Shown: positions 1-10,412, counted from the first letter of the stretch. The stretch is DNA of 64,000 nt from Desulfamplus magnetovallimortis (GCF_900170035.1 NZ_LT828545.1:120151-184150); one strand, 5' to 3'. Translations and numbers: made by a program. Notes: generated from the sequence alone by a model not told the origin.

Positions 1-120
1 TAATCCTGACTTATCTTGGTCAATCTTGGGAATCCTGATTCAGACAGTGTTGACAAGGCTTACAAGATCATAGGTGTTGACAAGGCTTACAAGATTATAG
101 GTGTGGACTTTGAGTATATA
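1..120 (-). repeat. Family-2 TIR element, truncated by window start
   Basis: This is the right-hand part of the same 178-bp element seen complete at 63823-64000, here on the minus strand and cut by the window edge. It shows the internal 'atcctgattcagaca' arm, two consecutive copies of a 'gttgacaaggcttacaagat' segment (a small internal duplication) and a degenerate terminal repeat 'gactttgagtata'. Positions 121-195 contain a further 'cctgactcagaca' fragment and then the leader of the first kinase gene. Confidence 0.7.
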
Positions 121-195
121 ATGCTGCTTTATCCTGTGAATAATGGACATCCTGACTCAGACAATTCTTACCATATCCATCCAAAGGAAAAATAG

Positions 196-3100
196 ATGCT
201 AAAAAATCAAATGTTTCAATGCATCTCGAAGATGTTGATGCTGATTCTGGGAACTGCTGCATTGTTATTGGGCATTTCAACAGCTTTTGTTGAAGCTGCT
301 GAATTTGCCGAATTTGCTGAAGCTGCTGAAAGTGCTAAAACTGCTGAAACTGCACAAAGCGTAGATGATACAAAAATTATAAAAGCTGCAACTCCTGGCG
401 ACTTCCCTCCGGAATACCTTGTTGACAAGGATGGAAAACCCTTTGGCTTTGCCATTGATGTGCTTGACGGGATTGCTGATATTGCCGGTCTCACAATCCA
501 ATATGTCGTAAAAGATGATTGGATGTCCGCCCACAATGCCATTAAAGCAGGCGAGGTTGATGTTATACCAAATGTCGGGATTACTGATGATCGTAAAGAG
601 TATGCAGATTTTACATCACCTGTGGAGACTTTTTCCATCTCCATCTTTGTCAGAAGCGATAATAATGACATTGCGGAGTTGTATCATCTTGTTGGCCATA
701 AGGTGATTGTCTTTCCAATGAATGCAGCTTACCCCATAATCAAAGAGATGCAAGGTGTTGAGCTGCTTCTGGCAAGGGATCGTCAAGACATTCTTTTCAG
801 GCTGCTATCGGGTCAGGTAGATGCTGCTGTCTATCCTGAACCTCTTATATGGTTGGATGCCATCACTGCCGGGGTTGCTGATCATATCAAGGTTGTTGGT
901 AAACCTGTGCTTGAAATAAAAAGAAGTATTGCCGTTGCCAAAAATAGGCCTGAGCTTTTTAAGCAACTGGAGAGAGCCACCCTTCAGTTTGTTGGCTCAG
1001 ATGCCTATAAAAAAATATATTCAAAGTGGTACGGCAAAAAACCATCCATAGTGACATATACACAAATTATTGCAATAATTGGACTCTGCACAGGCTTTTT
1101 TATATTATTTTTTCTTTTTTACCGTTACAGGCTGATGCAGAAACTTAACCTGAAAATGGTTGAAACAGTAAAGCTGAAGACCGAGGAGATAAAGGATCAG
1201 GGGGAGTGGCACAGGCTTCTTTTTGTTGAATCAGCCGATCCCTATTTTATTATTGAAAATGGTATTTTTACAGACTGTAACGAAGCTGCCCTTTTTATAC
1301 TCAAGGGAAAACGGGAAGATGTTGTTGGAAAGCATCCTGATGAATTTTCTCCTGAGTATCAGCCAGATGGTTCTCTTTCTGTTGAAGCTGCTGAAAAGCG
1401 AATCAGCCAGGCTTTTAATAAAGGAAAAGTACGGTTTGAGTGGCTGCACAACTGCCTTGACGGTACAGAGATCTGTGTTGATGTCTCTTTGTCAGTTATA
1501 TCACATGTGCACCGTGAGGCTGTTTTATGCGTCTGGCGTGATATTACAGAAAAAAAGAAACTTGATAAACGTTTGCAAGAAGCATTGGCGTTCAATGATA
1601 CCATTTTGCTTAAATCTCCTTTGCCAATGGGTGTTTACAGACAAGATGGACAGTGTGTACTTGTCAATGATGCCCTTGCGGCAATGGCAGGTAGCACTCG
1701 GGAAATGGCTCTTTCACAGAATTTTAACCAGATTGAATCCTGGAAAAAATCTGGATTGCTTGATGCATGCCTGACAGCTCTTAAAGAACACAGGCAGATC
1801 AGGCACGAAATACATACAATTTCAACTTTTGGCAAAGAAGTGTGGGCCACAGCCCTTATTCTTTCCACTGTTTTAAACGATATTCCCCACCTTGTCATTC
1901 AGCTCTTCGATCAGTCAGAGATTCAAAGGGCCAATCAAAAACTCAGACAGGTCAATCTGGAGCTTAAGGCAGCCAGAAATGCAGCAGAAGATGCAAGTCT
2001 TACCAAATCAAGGTTCATGGCCAATATGAGCCATGAGATAAGAACACCCATGAATGCTGTAATTGGACTCTCCCAGCTTCTTCTTGATACTGATTTGACT
2101 CCTTTACAGCAGGATTATATGGAGAAAATTCATGATTCATCAAAATCGTTACTTAGGATTATAAATGATATTATGGATTACTCCAAAATTGAGGCAGGGA
2201 AGTTCGGCCTTGAATCAATTGAATTTCAACTCTTTGATATTCTTGATAGTTCATCAACTCTTTTCTCCCATAGTGCCGAGATTAAAGATATTGAACTTGT
2301 ATTTGATATAGAGCCGGATCTTCCGCCGGTTCTGGTGGGAGATTCACTCCGTTTCAGGCAGATTATAAATAATCTTCTGGGTAATGCAGTGAAGTTTACC
2401 CAAAAGGGAATTGTTTCCCTTGGAATGAAACGCATTGATAATAAAAGAGATTCTATCACCCTTGAGGTTTGCATAAGCGATACTGGCATAGGCATGACAA
2501 AAAGTCAGTTGGATCGTCTCTTTTCTCCATTTGAACAGGCGGATTCATCCACCACAAGAAAGTATGGCGGAACAGGTCTTGGACTTGTTATTTCAAAAAA
2601 TCTGGTTGAGCTAATGGGGGGCAAAATCAATGTGGAAAGCACCCTTGATATCGGAAGTACTTTTACTTTTTCCCTGAAATTTGGATTGCCTGAATCTCAA
2701 CTTACTTCTCATTTTGCCACTAATCTCCGGGGTATGAGGACACTTGTTATTGAGGACAATGAGTTTGCCATGCGGGTTCTTACTGCTATTTTGGAGCAGT
2801 GGGGTTTCTCTGTCAGAAGTGCTGCTACAGGGGAAGATGGCTTTGAGCTTGTTAAAGAGTCATTACAAACCGGCAACCACTTTGAGCTAATTATAGTTGA
2901 CTGGAAACTTCCGGGAATTGACGGCATTGAAGTTGCTGACAAAATTCGTGAAGCTGAATCACTAAGTGACAATATAAGACCTTCCCTGATTATACTTGTG
3001 ACTGGATACAGTTCTCAGCAGGCCCTTGAGGCTATTGGGGATGTCCGGATTGACACTTTGCTTGGCAAGCCTGTAATTCCATCGCAGCTTTTTGATACCA

Positions 3101-4386
3101 TCGCAACTTTACAAGGGTTTGCCCCATCCTGCATGACAAAAACAGAGAACCATTTTATTGACAAGGTATCCAGTCAACTTCAAGCTGTACCTGGTGCAAG
3201 GGTGCTTCTTGTTGAGGATAATCCCACCAACAGGCAGGTTGCCCTGGGGCTGTTAATTAAGCTGGGACTGAATGTTGATCTGGCCGTAAATGGTCTTGAA
3301 GCTCTTCAGCGAATATCTGAAAAACGTTATGATGCAATTTTCATGGATCTGCAGATGCCGGAGATGGATGGTTTTCAGGCAACAAAAGCCATTCGGGCTT
3401 TGCCTGTTGACAATGATATTCCCATAATTGCAATGACTGCTGCTGCAATGCCGGAGGATAAAGCCGCTTGTCTTGCAGCCGGCATGAACGATTTTGTTCC
3501 AAAGCCCATTGATCTGGAACTGCTGGCCACAACCCTTAAAAAGTGGCTTTTGTCTGAAAAGAGCCTTCTTATTAAGAGCGGACAAGGTTTGATCTCCTCC
3601 TCCACATACTTACCCTCACAAGAGATTGAGAAGAGTCAGGGGGGTGAGGGAAATGGAGAGATTATTTCAGAGCAGCCTCTTAATGGAGATAAGCCCTTTA
3701 GTGGAGATAAGCCCTTTAGTGGAGACAATCCCTTTAATGGAGACAATCCCCTTAATGGAGACAAGCCCCTTAATCGAGACAATGCCCTTAATGGAGACAA
3801 GAGCCTTCCATTTGATCTGGATGGACTAAATCTTGCTGATGCTGCAATGCGAATGGGCAATGACTGGGGAACTCTGCGCAACGCTATATCAAGTTTCTCT
3901 GTCACTTTTTCCGGTATTGTAGAAAGCCTTGAAACTTGCTTGACTGAAGGAGACGTGGAAAAAGCCGCACAAATTATTCATTCCATCAAGGGTGTGGTAA
4001 AGCAGATAGGTGCTGACGCACTGTGGGAAATCTGCCTTGGTTTTGAGAAAAAACTCATAGATCCGGATCAGGATTTAACCGAGACAATGGAAGAATTGAA
4101 AAGAGAGATGGAAAAGGTGATGGATGCCATAGCTTCCATGCCTGCTGTGTCCGCAGTTACCTTATCTTCTTTATCAACTCCGGAGCGCTTATCAGAACTT
4201 GTAAAAATTTTGCAAACAGATATGGCAAACGCAATGTTTATCCAGCCTGAGATACTGGGTGAGTTTTGTACCTTAATGGCTGAAGCCGGATATGGTAAAT
4301 TATCAGAAAAATTCAGGGATGCCATTGATCGGTTTGACTATGAAAGCGCATCTTTGATATTATTGGAAATCTCTACTCAAAACTGA
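196..4386 (+). CDS. Hybrid sensor histidine kinase with periplasmic solute-binding sensor, two REC domains and HPt
   Basis: Predicted membrane phosphorelay kinase of 1396 residues. Order seen: signal peptide (about 1-34), SBP_bac_3-type periplasmic ligand domain (about 60-290), transmembrane helix (about 290-315), two PAS-like domains (about 345-590), HisKA with H-box [11 protein letters not shown] (near 611), HATPase with N-box ([10 protein letters not shown]) and G-box (GGTGLGL), REC1 (about 847-975, [10 protein letters not shown]), REC2 (about 1001-1118, [10 protein letters not shown]) and C-terminal HPt (HSIKG, about 1206-1300). An Ala/Glu-rich stretch follows the signal peptide. A 6-residue tandem repeat (NGDKPL type, seven copies) joins REC2 to HPt. 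The last codons (TQN, stop) are already inside a family-2 repeat. The diguanylate cyclase response regulator 300 bp downstream is a plausible output partner (inference). The ligand is unknown, probably a small solute such as an amino acid. Confidence 0.93.
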   Translation: MLKNQMFQCISKMLMLILGTAALLLGISTAFVEAAEFAEFAEAAESAKTAETAQSVDDTKIIKAATPGDFPPEYLVDKDGKPFGFAIDVLDGIADIAGLTIQYVVKDDWMSAHNAIKAGEVDVIPNVGITDDRKEYADFTSPVETFSISIFVRSDNNDIAELYHLVGHKVIVFPMNAAYPIIKEMQGVELLLARDRQDILFRLLSGQVDAAVYPEPLIWLDAITAGVADHIKVVGKPVLEIKRSIAVAKNRPELFKQLERATLQFVGSDAYKKIYSKWYGKKPSIVTYTQIIAIIGLCTGFFILFFLFYRYRLMQKLNLKMVETVKLKTEEIKDQGEWHRLLFVESADPYFIIENGIFTDCNEAALFILKGKREDVVGKHPDEFSPEYQPDGSLSVEAAEKRISQAFNKGKVRFEWLHNCLDGTEICVDVSLSVISHVHREAVLCVWRDITEKKKLDKRLQEALAFNDTILLKSPLPMGVYRQDGQCVLVNDALAAMAGSTREMALSQNFNQIESWKKSGLLDACLTALKEHRQIRHEIHTISTFGKEVWATALILSTVLNDIPHLVIQLFDQSEIQRANQKLRQVNLELKAARNAAEDASLTKSRFMANMSHEIRTPMNAVIGLSQLLLDTDLTPLQQDYMEKIHDSSKSLLRIINDIMDYSKIEAGKFGLESIEFQLFDILDSSSTLFSHSAEIKDIELVFDIEPDLPPVLVGDSLRFRQIINNLLGNAVKFTQKGIVSLGMKRIDNKRDSITLEVCISDTGIGMTKSQLDRLFSPFEQADSSTTRKYGGTGLGLVISKNLVELMGGKINVESTLDIGSTFTFSLKFGLPESQLTSHFATNLRGMRTLVIEDNEFAMRVLTAILEQWGFSVRSAATGEDGFELVKESLQTGNHFELIIVDWKLPGIDGIEVADKIREAESLSDNIRPSLIILVTGYSSQQALEAIGDVRIDTLLGKPVIPSQLFDTIATLQGFAPSCMTKTENHFIDKVSSQLQAVPGARVLLVEDNPTNRQVALGLLIKLGLNVDLAVNGLEALQRISEKRYDAIFMDLQMPEMDGFQATKAIRALPVDNDIPIIAMTAAAMPEDKAACLAAGMNDFVPKPIDLELLATTLKKWLLSEKSLLIKSGQGLISSSTYLPSQEIEKSQGGEGNGEIISEQPLNGDKPFSGDKPFSGDNPFNGDNPLNGDKPLNRDNALNGDKSLPFDLDGLNLADAAMRMGNDWGTLRNAISSFSVTFSGIVESLETCLTEGDVEKAAQIIHSIKGVVKQIGADALWEICLGFEKKLIDPDQDLTETMEELKREMEKVMDAIASMPAVSAVTLSSLSTPERLSELVKILQTDMANAMFIQPEILGEFCTLMAEAGYGKLSEKFRDAIDRFDYESASLILLEISTQN
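3682..3807 (+). repeat. In-frame 18-bp tandem repeat (7 copies) in kinase linker
   Basis: Seven imperfect copies of an 18-bp unit 'aatggagataagcccctt' encode NGDKPL-type hexapeptides between the REC2 and HPt domains. The unit is a multiple of three, so copy-number change would keep the reading frame and only alter linker length. Confidence 0.9.
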
Positions 4387-4553
4387 TACCTATGATCTTG
4401 TAAGCCTTGTCAACACCGTCTGAATCAGGATTCCCAAGATTAACAAAGATAAGGCAGGATTATCTATCCTGAGCATCCTATCCATCCTGGTTATCCTGAT
4501 TCAGATAACTGCAATAGCTTCTGAAAAAGCAATAAGATGTCGATTTTGAGTTT
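4374..4553 (+). repeat. Family-2 TIR (MITE-like) element
   Basis: Element of about 178 bp that starts 'tactcaaaactgatacct' and ends 'gatgtcgattttgagt', terminal inverted repeats of each other. Inside are the 'gtctgaatcaggat' and 'atcctgattcaga' inverted arms. It overlaps the last four codons of the preceding kinase gene and is nearly identical to the copy at 63823-64000. Confidence 0.85.
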
Positions 4554-4560
4554 GTACGTT

Positions 4561-4643
4561 TATATGAAAGTCTCAGTAAGTGGCTGTTTTTAAAACGACT
4601 TTCATCTCTTCGATTGTGGCGGCTATCCGCCATGTACGTTATA
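4561..4643 (+). repeat. Family-1 two-hairpin repeat
   Basis: Copy of an element of about 82 bp with two inverted repeats: ATGAAAGTC paired with GACTTTCAT (9 bp), then a second short stem in 'GGCGGctATCCGCC'. It ends 'catgtacgttat'. It lies in the leader of the diguanylate cyclase gene, and the ATG at 4580 inside it is not taken as a start. Confidence 0.9.
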
Positions 4644-4687
4644 TAGAGTTTTTTGCAATAAAACATACCGATGAAAGGATAGATTCT

Positions 4688-5620
4688 ATGCAGCAGCTTC
4701 CACTTCACAGCTCAAGTGAAGTAATGGACAGGATTCTTGTTGTGGATGATACTCCCACCAATATAAAAGTGTTGGCAGGTGCTCTGGTCAGCAGATATCA
4801 GGTTCAGGTTGCCACAAGCGGTAAGGCAGCATTGAAAATCCTTTCCCAGGAACAAAAGCCCCATCTTGTTCTGCTTGACATCATGATGCCGGAGATGGAT
4901 GGTTATGAAGTTTGCAAAAGGATGAAGTCAGACTCTGCCACACGGGATATCCCTGTTATATTTGTCAGTGCAAAGACTCAGGTGAGTGATCAGCAGTATG
5001 GATTTGATCTCGGGGCTGTTGATTACATAACAAAACCCTTTGAGATCCCACTGGTTCTGGCACGGATTAATGTACATCTTCGTCTGAAGCATAAATCTGA
5101 TCAGCTTGAGAAGCTGGCCCTTGTGGATGCACTCACAGACATTCCCAACAGACGTGCGCTTGATGACTGCTTAGACAGGGAAATCAGAAGATCTGTGAGG
5201 AATGAAAGCCCCATGTCTATTCTGATGCTTGATATTGATCATTTTAAAAACTACAATGATCATTATGGACATGGTGCCGGTGATGTATGTTTGAGAAGTG
5301 TTGCCAAAAGCATTGAAAACTGCCTTCGACGCCCAGGCGATCTGGTTGGACGTTATGGAGGAGAGGAGTTTGTCGTGATTCTGCCGGATTGCGATGAGAC
5401 ATGCGCTGCTGCTGTTGCGGAAAAGATAAGAGATCACATTTCCCGACTTAACATTGCACATGCAAAATCATTGGTGTCAGATCATATAACAGTCAGTGTC
5501 GGCATAAAAACCACATTCTGTCAATCTCAGAATTCGTGTGATCAGGTACTTAATCAAGTTGATAATGCACTCTATAATGCCAAAAAAAGTGGCCGCAATT
5601 GTGTTATGGCAGCCACTTGA
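4688..5620 (+). CDS. Response regulator with GGDEF domain (diguanylate cyclase)
   Basis: Makes cyclic di-GMP from two GTP under control of an N-terminal receiver. Order: REC (acidic pair in LVVDD, phospho-acceptor Asp in LLDIMMPEMDG, Lys in ITKPF), then GGDEF with active motif GGEEF. An RPGD inhibitory I-site sits five residues before it, so product feedback inhibition is expected. The start at 4688 is preceded by AAAGGA at 4674-4679. The longer frame from 4580 is rejected because its first codons come from a family-1 repeat. It lies downstream of the SBP-type hybrid kinase on the same strand, so a phosphorelay from that kinase's HPt is plausible (inference). 310 residues, cytoplasmic. Confidence 0.94.
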   Translation: MQQLPLHSSSEVMDRILVVDDTPTNIKVLAGALVSRYQVQVATSGKAALKILSQEQKPHLVLLDIMMPEMDGYEVCKRMKSDSATRDIPVIFVSAKTQVSDQQYGFDLGAVDYITKPFEIPLVLARINVHLRLKHKSDQLEKLALVDALTDIPNRRALDDCLDREIRRSVRNESPMSILMLDIDHFKNYNDHYGHGAGDVCLRSVAKSIENCLRRPGDLVGRYGGEEFVVILPDCDETCAAAVAEKIRDHISRLNIAHAKSLVSDHITVSVGIKTTFCQSQNSCDQVLNQVDNALYNAKKSGRNCVMAAT

Positions 5621-5642
5621 TTTCCAGTTGTCAATGGCCGTT

Positions 5643-5724
5643 TATATGAAAGTCTCCGTAACAGCCTGTTTTAAAAACGACTTTCATCCCTTCGATTGTG
5701 GCGGTAATCCGCCATGTACGTTAT
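5643..5724 (+). repeat. Family-1 two-hairpin repeat between convergent genes
   Basis: Same element as at 4561-4643 (ATGAAAGTC/GACTTTCAT stem, then GGCGGTAATCCGCC). It lies between the converging diguanylate cyclase and SNF2 genes and could fold as a bidirectional terminator. Its distal 41 bp encode the last codons of the SNF2 protein on the minus strand. Confidence 0.9.
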
Positions 5725-8700
5725 TCATTATATCTGTTGAGGATTTCAAAAGTGAGAGTAGCTCCGATGCCGAAATTTTGCCTGCCGCCTCACTGCCCTC
5801 AAGCAGATTTTCTGCAAGTTCCCGCTTTTCATGGTGAAGTTTTACAATTTTTTCCTCTATGGAATCCTTAACCACAAGACGATACACCGTGACAGGCCGG
5901 GTTTGTCCAATGCGGTGGGCACGATCCGATGCTTGATCCTCAACCGCAGGGTTCCACCATGGATCCATGTGTATGACATAATCAGCAGCAGTGAGGTTAA
6001 GACCTGTTCCACCAGCCTTGAGACTTATCAGAAACAGATCTCCTTCTCCGCTCTGGAATGCCTTGATACGCTTTTCACGATCTTTTTTGGATGTCCCACC
6101 ATCCAGGTATTGATAATTAATACCTTTTCCATCCAGATATTTACGAATAAGGGTAAGGTGCCCCACAAACTGACTGAATACCAGCACCTTATGATTGTTT
6201 TCCAGCAGTTCATCCACCACATCCCCGAAAACCCTGAGTTTTGAGCTCTCAATACCAGAGCCTGCCAGAACAAGTTCGGGGTTGCAGCAGAGCTGCCGCA
6301 GGCGTGTCAATTCCGCCAAAATCCGGAAGCGTTTACCAGCAGGATCATCTGCTGCATTCTCAATATTTTCAAGGGCTTTAATACGTTGGGCTTCATAAAG
6401 GATTGCCTCATCTTGGCTCATCTCAATTTTAAGGGTTATCTCTGTCTTTTCCGGAAGCTCTCTTAAAACATCTGATTTCAGACGGCGCAGTATAAATGGG
6501 CGTATCAGTTTCCTTAAACGACGGGAAGCACCCTTGTCACTATCCCTTTCAACAGGTATGGCGAAATTTTCCCTGAAACGCTGGATTCCCCCAAGAAGTC
6601 CGGGATTGAGAAAATTAAAAAGAGTCCATAGCTCCTCCAAATGGTTCTCCACAGGTGTTCCCGTGGTAATAATGCGGAAATCCCCTTTCAGATCCATGGC
6701 TGCCCTGGATCGTTTGGTATTTCTGTTTTTTATTGCCTGGGCTTCATCCAAAACCACTGTCTGCCAATGAACACCTGCAAGGTTTTCCCCCTCCACCTGG
6801 AGCAGCCCATAACTTGATATAACAAGATCAAAGGGTTGCAATCCTTCCAGAAAAGCCTTCCTGTCACCAGGGCCAAACAAAAGGGGATTGAGGGTCGGTG
6901 CAAATCTTGTACACTCATCCTGCCAGTTGGATATAACAGAGAGCGGTGCAACCACAAGGGAAGGCCCCTTAGCCCCATTGAGCAAAATAGCGGCCAGGGC
7001 CTGCAATGTTTTGCCAAGCCCCATATCATCAGCGAGGCATGCCCCCATTCCCCAATGGGAAAGCTGTGCCAGCCAATGAAAGCCTTCCACCTGATAATCC
7101 CTTAAAGTGGCACGCAAAGTACCTGGCACACTGGTTTTCACCACCTCCTTGAGTCTTTGGCAGTGATCTTTCCACGCTTTATCTGTTTTAATCTGCTCGA
7201 TCTGATCGGTGAGTTCCCCAATTGCAGGGGCAGCAAGGGGAGTAAACTTAACTCCCTTGCCTGAAACCGTGGAGTATGCCTTCAGCTCCTCAAGGCGATC
7301 CATCAGGGATCTTGTCACGGCAAAAAAGGTACCATCATCAAGGGCTACAAAGCGGCCTATGGTTGAAGGCCCTTCAAGCAGGGATATCAACTGTTTGAAA
7401 TCAAGGGAAGTTTCATCATCTATGGTAAGAGTTCCTGTGGCCTTGAACCAATCCCTCTCCTTTTTTATCCCCATATTTATATCATTAAATGAGACTTCCC
7501 TTTTTACCTTGATCTTTTCCCCCTGGGGCCAGGCAAGGATTATACGCTTTTCAGGAGAGTGCTCCTTTTCGTTATCATTCTCTTTTTTCTCATCCTTTTC
7601 TTTCTCACCCTTTTCTTTCTCGCCCTTTTCTTTATTGCCCCCTGTTCTGTCAGATTGTGTTTTGTTATCCTTTAAGTGCTTGATTTTATTCTTGATACCC
7701 GAACAATTTGTTTTTTCATCCATCTCTTCATTTTCACAAGATTTAAGTTCAAACAAAAGCTCCAAAGCATCCTCGGGATCTCCCACAAGCCACTCATCAT
7801 CCAAAGGCTCAAGGTTTTTAAGGGTTGGGCAAGCATTTATAACCCACTGCATCTCCCTTAGCTCCAGATCAAGATCCCGTGTAGCCTGCACCTTTTTCCC
7901 CCTGATGTTGGCAAATACGTTGGAACCGCCCCGGCCAGGCTTGAAATGGGAACCTGCCACTGTAAATGGGCGAACCAGAAACTGAATTTTAATGCCTTCC
8001 TGCCAGGGCATGATATGGATATTGGGCCTTGGATCAGCTTCAATTTCTTCCAATGGTGCTCCGCCCTCCCTGGCTGTGATCTGGATATCCGAGTTTACGT
8101 TTATCAGGGAAGATAAGGATGCCATGGTTTTTGCTGCCAAATCCCTGGCTTTTTGTGGAAAGCTGGCTCCTTTTTTGCCAATCAGCTTGGCAATCTTATA
8201 ATGGTCAGGTAAAAAATGAACCACTTTAAATCGGGAAGGTGTCTCTTTGACCACTTTTACAAGATCATCCTCATCATTGGGAACCGGCGTCATGGTGAGC
8301 CTCAGCTCCTCACTTTCATGGCAAAGGTTTATCTCAGGCTCACCCTTGACAAGCTCCACAGGGCTTTGAAGTTGATCTTCAAGAAAAATCAGGGGGTGTC
8401 CCACAAGCTCAGTCAATGCGTTATCATCATCAATACTGTAATCTATATTTTGATACCTGTAATACCCACTGGTATAAGAATATTCTGTAATTGTTCTGCA
8501 CACCCTTTTATCCTGATCTGTCAATCCAGCCATTTTTTGATAATTTTTATACAGATTTTTCAGTGCAACGGGACGTCCCTTTGTCCATTGGCCTGATTTG
8601 GATAATGTCTGGAGTTTCGGGGTTATATGGGCAATTGAGTATTTTTCATTATAGCTTAGAAGCCATATCATTCTCTGTTTATGGATTTTATGGATAGCAT

Positions 8701-10390
8701 CGATCTCTTTATTGGAAGAAGCTGCTTGAGTGCCTTCCACAACCTGGATAAGGGAATTTAGAAGTTTTTCCCATTTTGGAGGGGCATTTGAGATATCCGT
8801 AAGGGGAGTAGTTTTGCAGCTTTTATGCAGTTTCCCTGCATGAGCCCTGTTTTTTTTAACATCCTTTCCTACATCTGCCAAAACATTTGATGCTTCTGCC
8901 TCAATCCATAAAAAACCACATTCACCGGCTTTTTTTCGGATATTTTGCAGCTCTGAAATATTGTTTTTCAGCATTTTTTTATCATAACAGCCCATGGTCA
9001 AAAGATAAAAAAACTGAATTATTGCAGGCAAATCCTCAAAAAAATAATTAACTTCATGATCATCAAAAAAAGAGGGGAGCCCCATACGATCTAAAAACAG
9101 AGGATCCATGGCCTCGGCGATTTTATAGAATTTATATTGGTCATCATTTTTTATCATAATATCAATATATGACCGTGCTTCCTCATAATTTGATATTTCC
9201 CCGCTTTTAAAAAGTGCGAAAAGGAAAAAAACTCCTTCATATCCTTCAAAGAAAATTTTCCCTTTTTTACTGCGTTTTTTAAGAGCATCTAATGATTCTC
9301 TGAAAAGTTTTAACGCAGAATCTGTGTCTCCTTTAAGAAGTTCAGACCATGCAATTTGTGCAGTATATTGAGGGGTAACATCAATGGGAGATTTTGATTT
9401 TCTACTGGAGGGCAGGGTGGAAATAAAATCCTTAAAAATTTTAAATAATTTGGCGTGGTTTTTCAGATCACCGCAAAAGAGCAGATACTTTGTAATTCGG
9501 CATTGAACCTCCAGCCAGTCATCACTGTCAATATCTATTATTTCCCTGATATCCATGGAACCAGAAACTCTGTCGCAACTGTCAGAGGGATGAGAGACCT
9601 TAGAGTTTGAATCTACTTTGTCTTTATCCTTTACATTATTCTTTACATTATTCTTTACATTATTCTTTACTTTATCCTTTTTTTTATCTTTTGCTTTATT
9701 TTTGTTGCCTCCATCTTCGAGGTTGAATAAATATGACAGATAATAATCAATTAGAGGTTTAACCGGATAAAAACTCTTAGCAGCTTCCCCAAGAAGATAT
9801 CCAAGCAGCTTCCATCTTACACCCGGAGCCATGCCATCAAACAGCTCCGGCCTGAAAGGATAATAGAACAACTGAATAAAGAGGTTTTCTTCATCAAATG
9901 CCATGGGTAAATGATATCTGGCTGCTTTGTAAATCTTGTCAAGATCAAGATCAAAGGCTTCTTGTCCATGAACACTCAAAAGTATCGTTTTGATAACTTC
10001 CTTCATTGATTTAAAATGAAAGGCTACATGTGTGGAGTAGCTTATGGGGTTCACTTTGACAACTGCAACAGCTATCTCTTTAAAACGCTTACCCATTACA
10101 AGTTCATGGATTAAATCTTTCCATATCATTTCAGAACAGGTAATGCCCGTGGATGTTTTAATGAGTAATTGATCATCTTCAAGAGACTTTAATATTGGCC
10201 GAATGGTAGCCATTGTAAATATGCGGCCCTCTTCATTTTTTATGTGTAAAATCTCCATACAGGATAGCAGCTTGTTAAGACGCATGTGGGATACTTCCAC
10301 TGCAAGTATCCTGAGTATCGTTTTGTTAAGATCAGAAAGTAAATAGTATTGTTCCATCATTTCATTCATATTTTTCTCTTTTCGATTCAT
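5684..10390 (-). CDS. Very large SNF2/RapA-type DEAD-like ATPase (helicase superfamily 2)
   Basis: 1568-residue SNF2-family ATPase, presumed to translocate on double-stranded nucleic acid and remodel bound protein complexes. The ATPase half is at the C-terminus: Walker A DDMGLGKT (about 1121), DEAQ-type motif II (LDEAQAIKN, about 1215), helicase C-terminal domain with VFSQF, GGTGLNL and DRAHRIGQ (about 1410-1505). The roughly 900 residues before it carry no domain I recognise apart from a probable SNF2-associated region, and include two Lys/Glu-rich linkers made of in-frame tandem repeats. The usual bacterial family length is about 900-1100, so the N-terminus is long. The start ATG has AGGG six bases upstream; an ATG at 10369 is an alternative. 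The final residues (NNVHGGLPPQSKG) are encoded by a family-1 repeat, so the native C-terminus was probably altered. Confidence 0.9.
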   Translation of the reverse strand: MNRKEKNMNEMMEQYYLLSDLNKTILRILAVEVSHMRLNKLLSCMEILHIKNEEGRIFTMATIRPILKSLEDDQLLIKTSTGITCSEMIWKDLIHELVMGKRFKEIAVAVVKVNPISYSTHVAFHFKSMKEVIKTILLSVHGQEAFDLDLDKIYKAARYHLPMAFDEENLFIQLFYYPFRPELFDGMAPGVRWKLLGYLLGEAAKSFYPVKPLIDYYLSYLFNLEDGGNKNKAKDKKKDKVKNNVKNNVKNNVKDKDKVDSNSKVSHPSDSCDRVSGSMDIREIIDIDSDDWLEVQCRITKYLLFCGDLKNHAKLFKIFKDFISTLPSSRKSKSPIDVTPQYTAQIAWSELLKGDTDSALKLFRESLDALKKRSKKGKIFFEGYEGVFFLFALFKSGEISNYEEARSYIDIMIKNDDQYKFYKIAEAMDPLFLDRMGLPSFFDDHEVNYFFEDLPAIIQFFYLLTMGCYDKKMLKNNISELQNIRKKAGECGFLWIEAEASNVLADVGKDVKKNRAHAGKLHKSCKTTPLTDISNAPPKWEKLLNSLIQVVEGTQAASSNKEIDAIHKIHKQRMIWLLSYNEKYSIAHITPKLQTLSKSGQWTKGRPVALKNLYKNYQKMAGLTDQDKRVCRTITEYSYTSGYYRYQNIDYSIDDDNALTELVGHPLIFLEDQLQSPVELVKGEPEINLCHESEELRLTMTPVPNDEDDLVKVVKETPSRFKVVHFLPDHYKIAKLIGKKGASFPQKARDLAAKTMASLSSLINVNSDIQITAREGGAPLEEIEADPRPNIHIMPWQEGIKIQFLVRPFTVAGSHFKPGRGGSNVFANIRGKKVQATRDLDLELREMQWVINACPTLKNLEPLDDEWLVGDPEDALELLFELKSCENEEMDEKTNCSGIKNKIKHLKDNKTQSDRTGGNKEKGEKEKGEKEKDEKKENDNEKEHSPEKRIILAWPQGEKIKVKREVSFNDINMGIKKERDWFKATGTLTIDDETSLDFKQLISLLEGPSTIGRFVALDDGTFFAVTRSLMDRLEELKAYSTVSGKGVKFTPLAAPAIGELTDQIEQIKTDKAWKDHCQRLKEVVKTSVPGTLRATLRDYQVEGFHWLAQLSHWGMGACLADDMGLGKTLQALAAILLNGAKGPSLVVAPLSVISNWQDECTRFAPTLNPLLFGPGDRKAFLEGLQPFDLVISSYGLLQVEGENLAGVHWQTVVLDEAQAIKNRNTKRSRAAMDLKGDFRIITTGTPVENHLEELWTLFNFLNPGLLGGIQRFRENFAIPVERDSDKGASRRLRKLIRPFILRRLKSDVLRELPEKTEITLKIEMSQDEAILYEAQRIKALENIENAADDPAGKRFRILAELTRLRQLCCNPELVLAGSGIESSKLRVFGDVVDELLENNHKVLVFSQFVGHLTLIRKYLDGKGINYQYLDGGTSKKDREKRIKAFQSGEGDLFLISLKAGGTGLNLTAADYVIHMDPWWNPAVEDQASDRAHRIGQTRPVTVYRLVVKDSIEEKIVKLHHEKRELAENLLEGSEAAGKISASELLSLLKSSTDIMNNVHGGLPPQSKG
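7586..7630 (-). repeat. In-frame 15-bp tandem repeat (3 copies) in SNF2 gene
   Basis: Three 15-bp units ('tttctcacccttttc' on the plus strand) encode KEKGE-type pentapeptides in a charged linker before the ATPase domain. The unit length keeps the reading frame. Confidence 0.8.
9630..9677 (-). repeat. In-frame 12-bp tandem repeat in SNF2 gene
   Basis: Three exact copies and one degenerate copy of 'tttacattattc' (plus strand) encode KNNV tetrapeptides inside a Lys-rich N-terminal linker. There are no spacers, so this is not a CRISPR array. Confidence 0.85.
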
Positions 10391-10412
10391 TGTAATCCCT
10401 ATATATTATAAA

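Noticed and set aside
4580..4687. Longer N-terminus for the diguanylate cyclase regulator
   Set aside because: Its start lies in a family-1 repeat, whereas the ATG at 4688 has a good RBS and fits the receiver-domain boundary.
7209..7985. 258-residue plus-strand open frame inside the SNF2 gene
   Set aside because: Ser/Pro/Phe-rich shadow of the opposite strand, no RBS, and the SNF2 frame covers it fully with recognisable protein sequence.
9630..9677. Possible CRISPR array from short repeated units
   Set aside because: 12-bp units are contiguous without spacers and encode KNNV repeats in frame; the same holds for the 24-bp units at 50493-50588.
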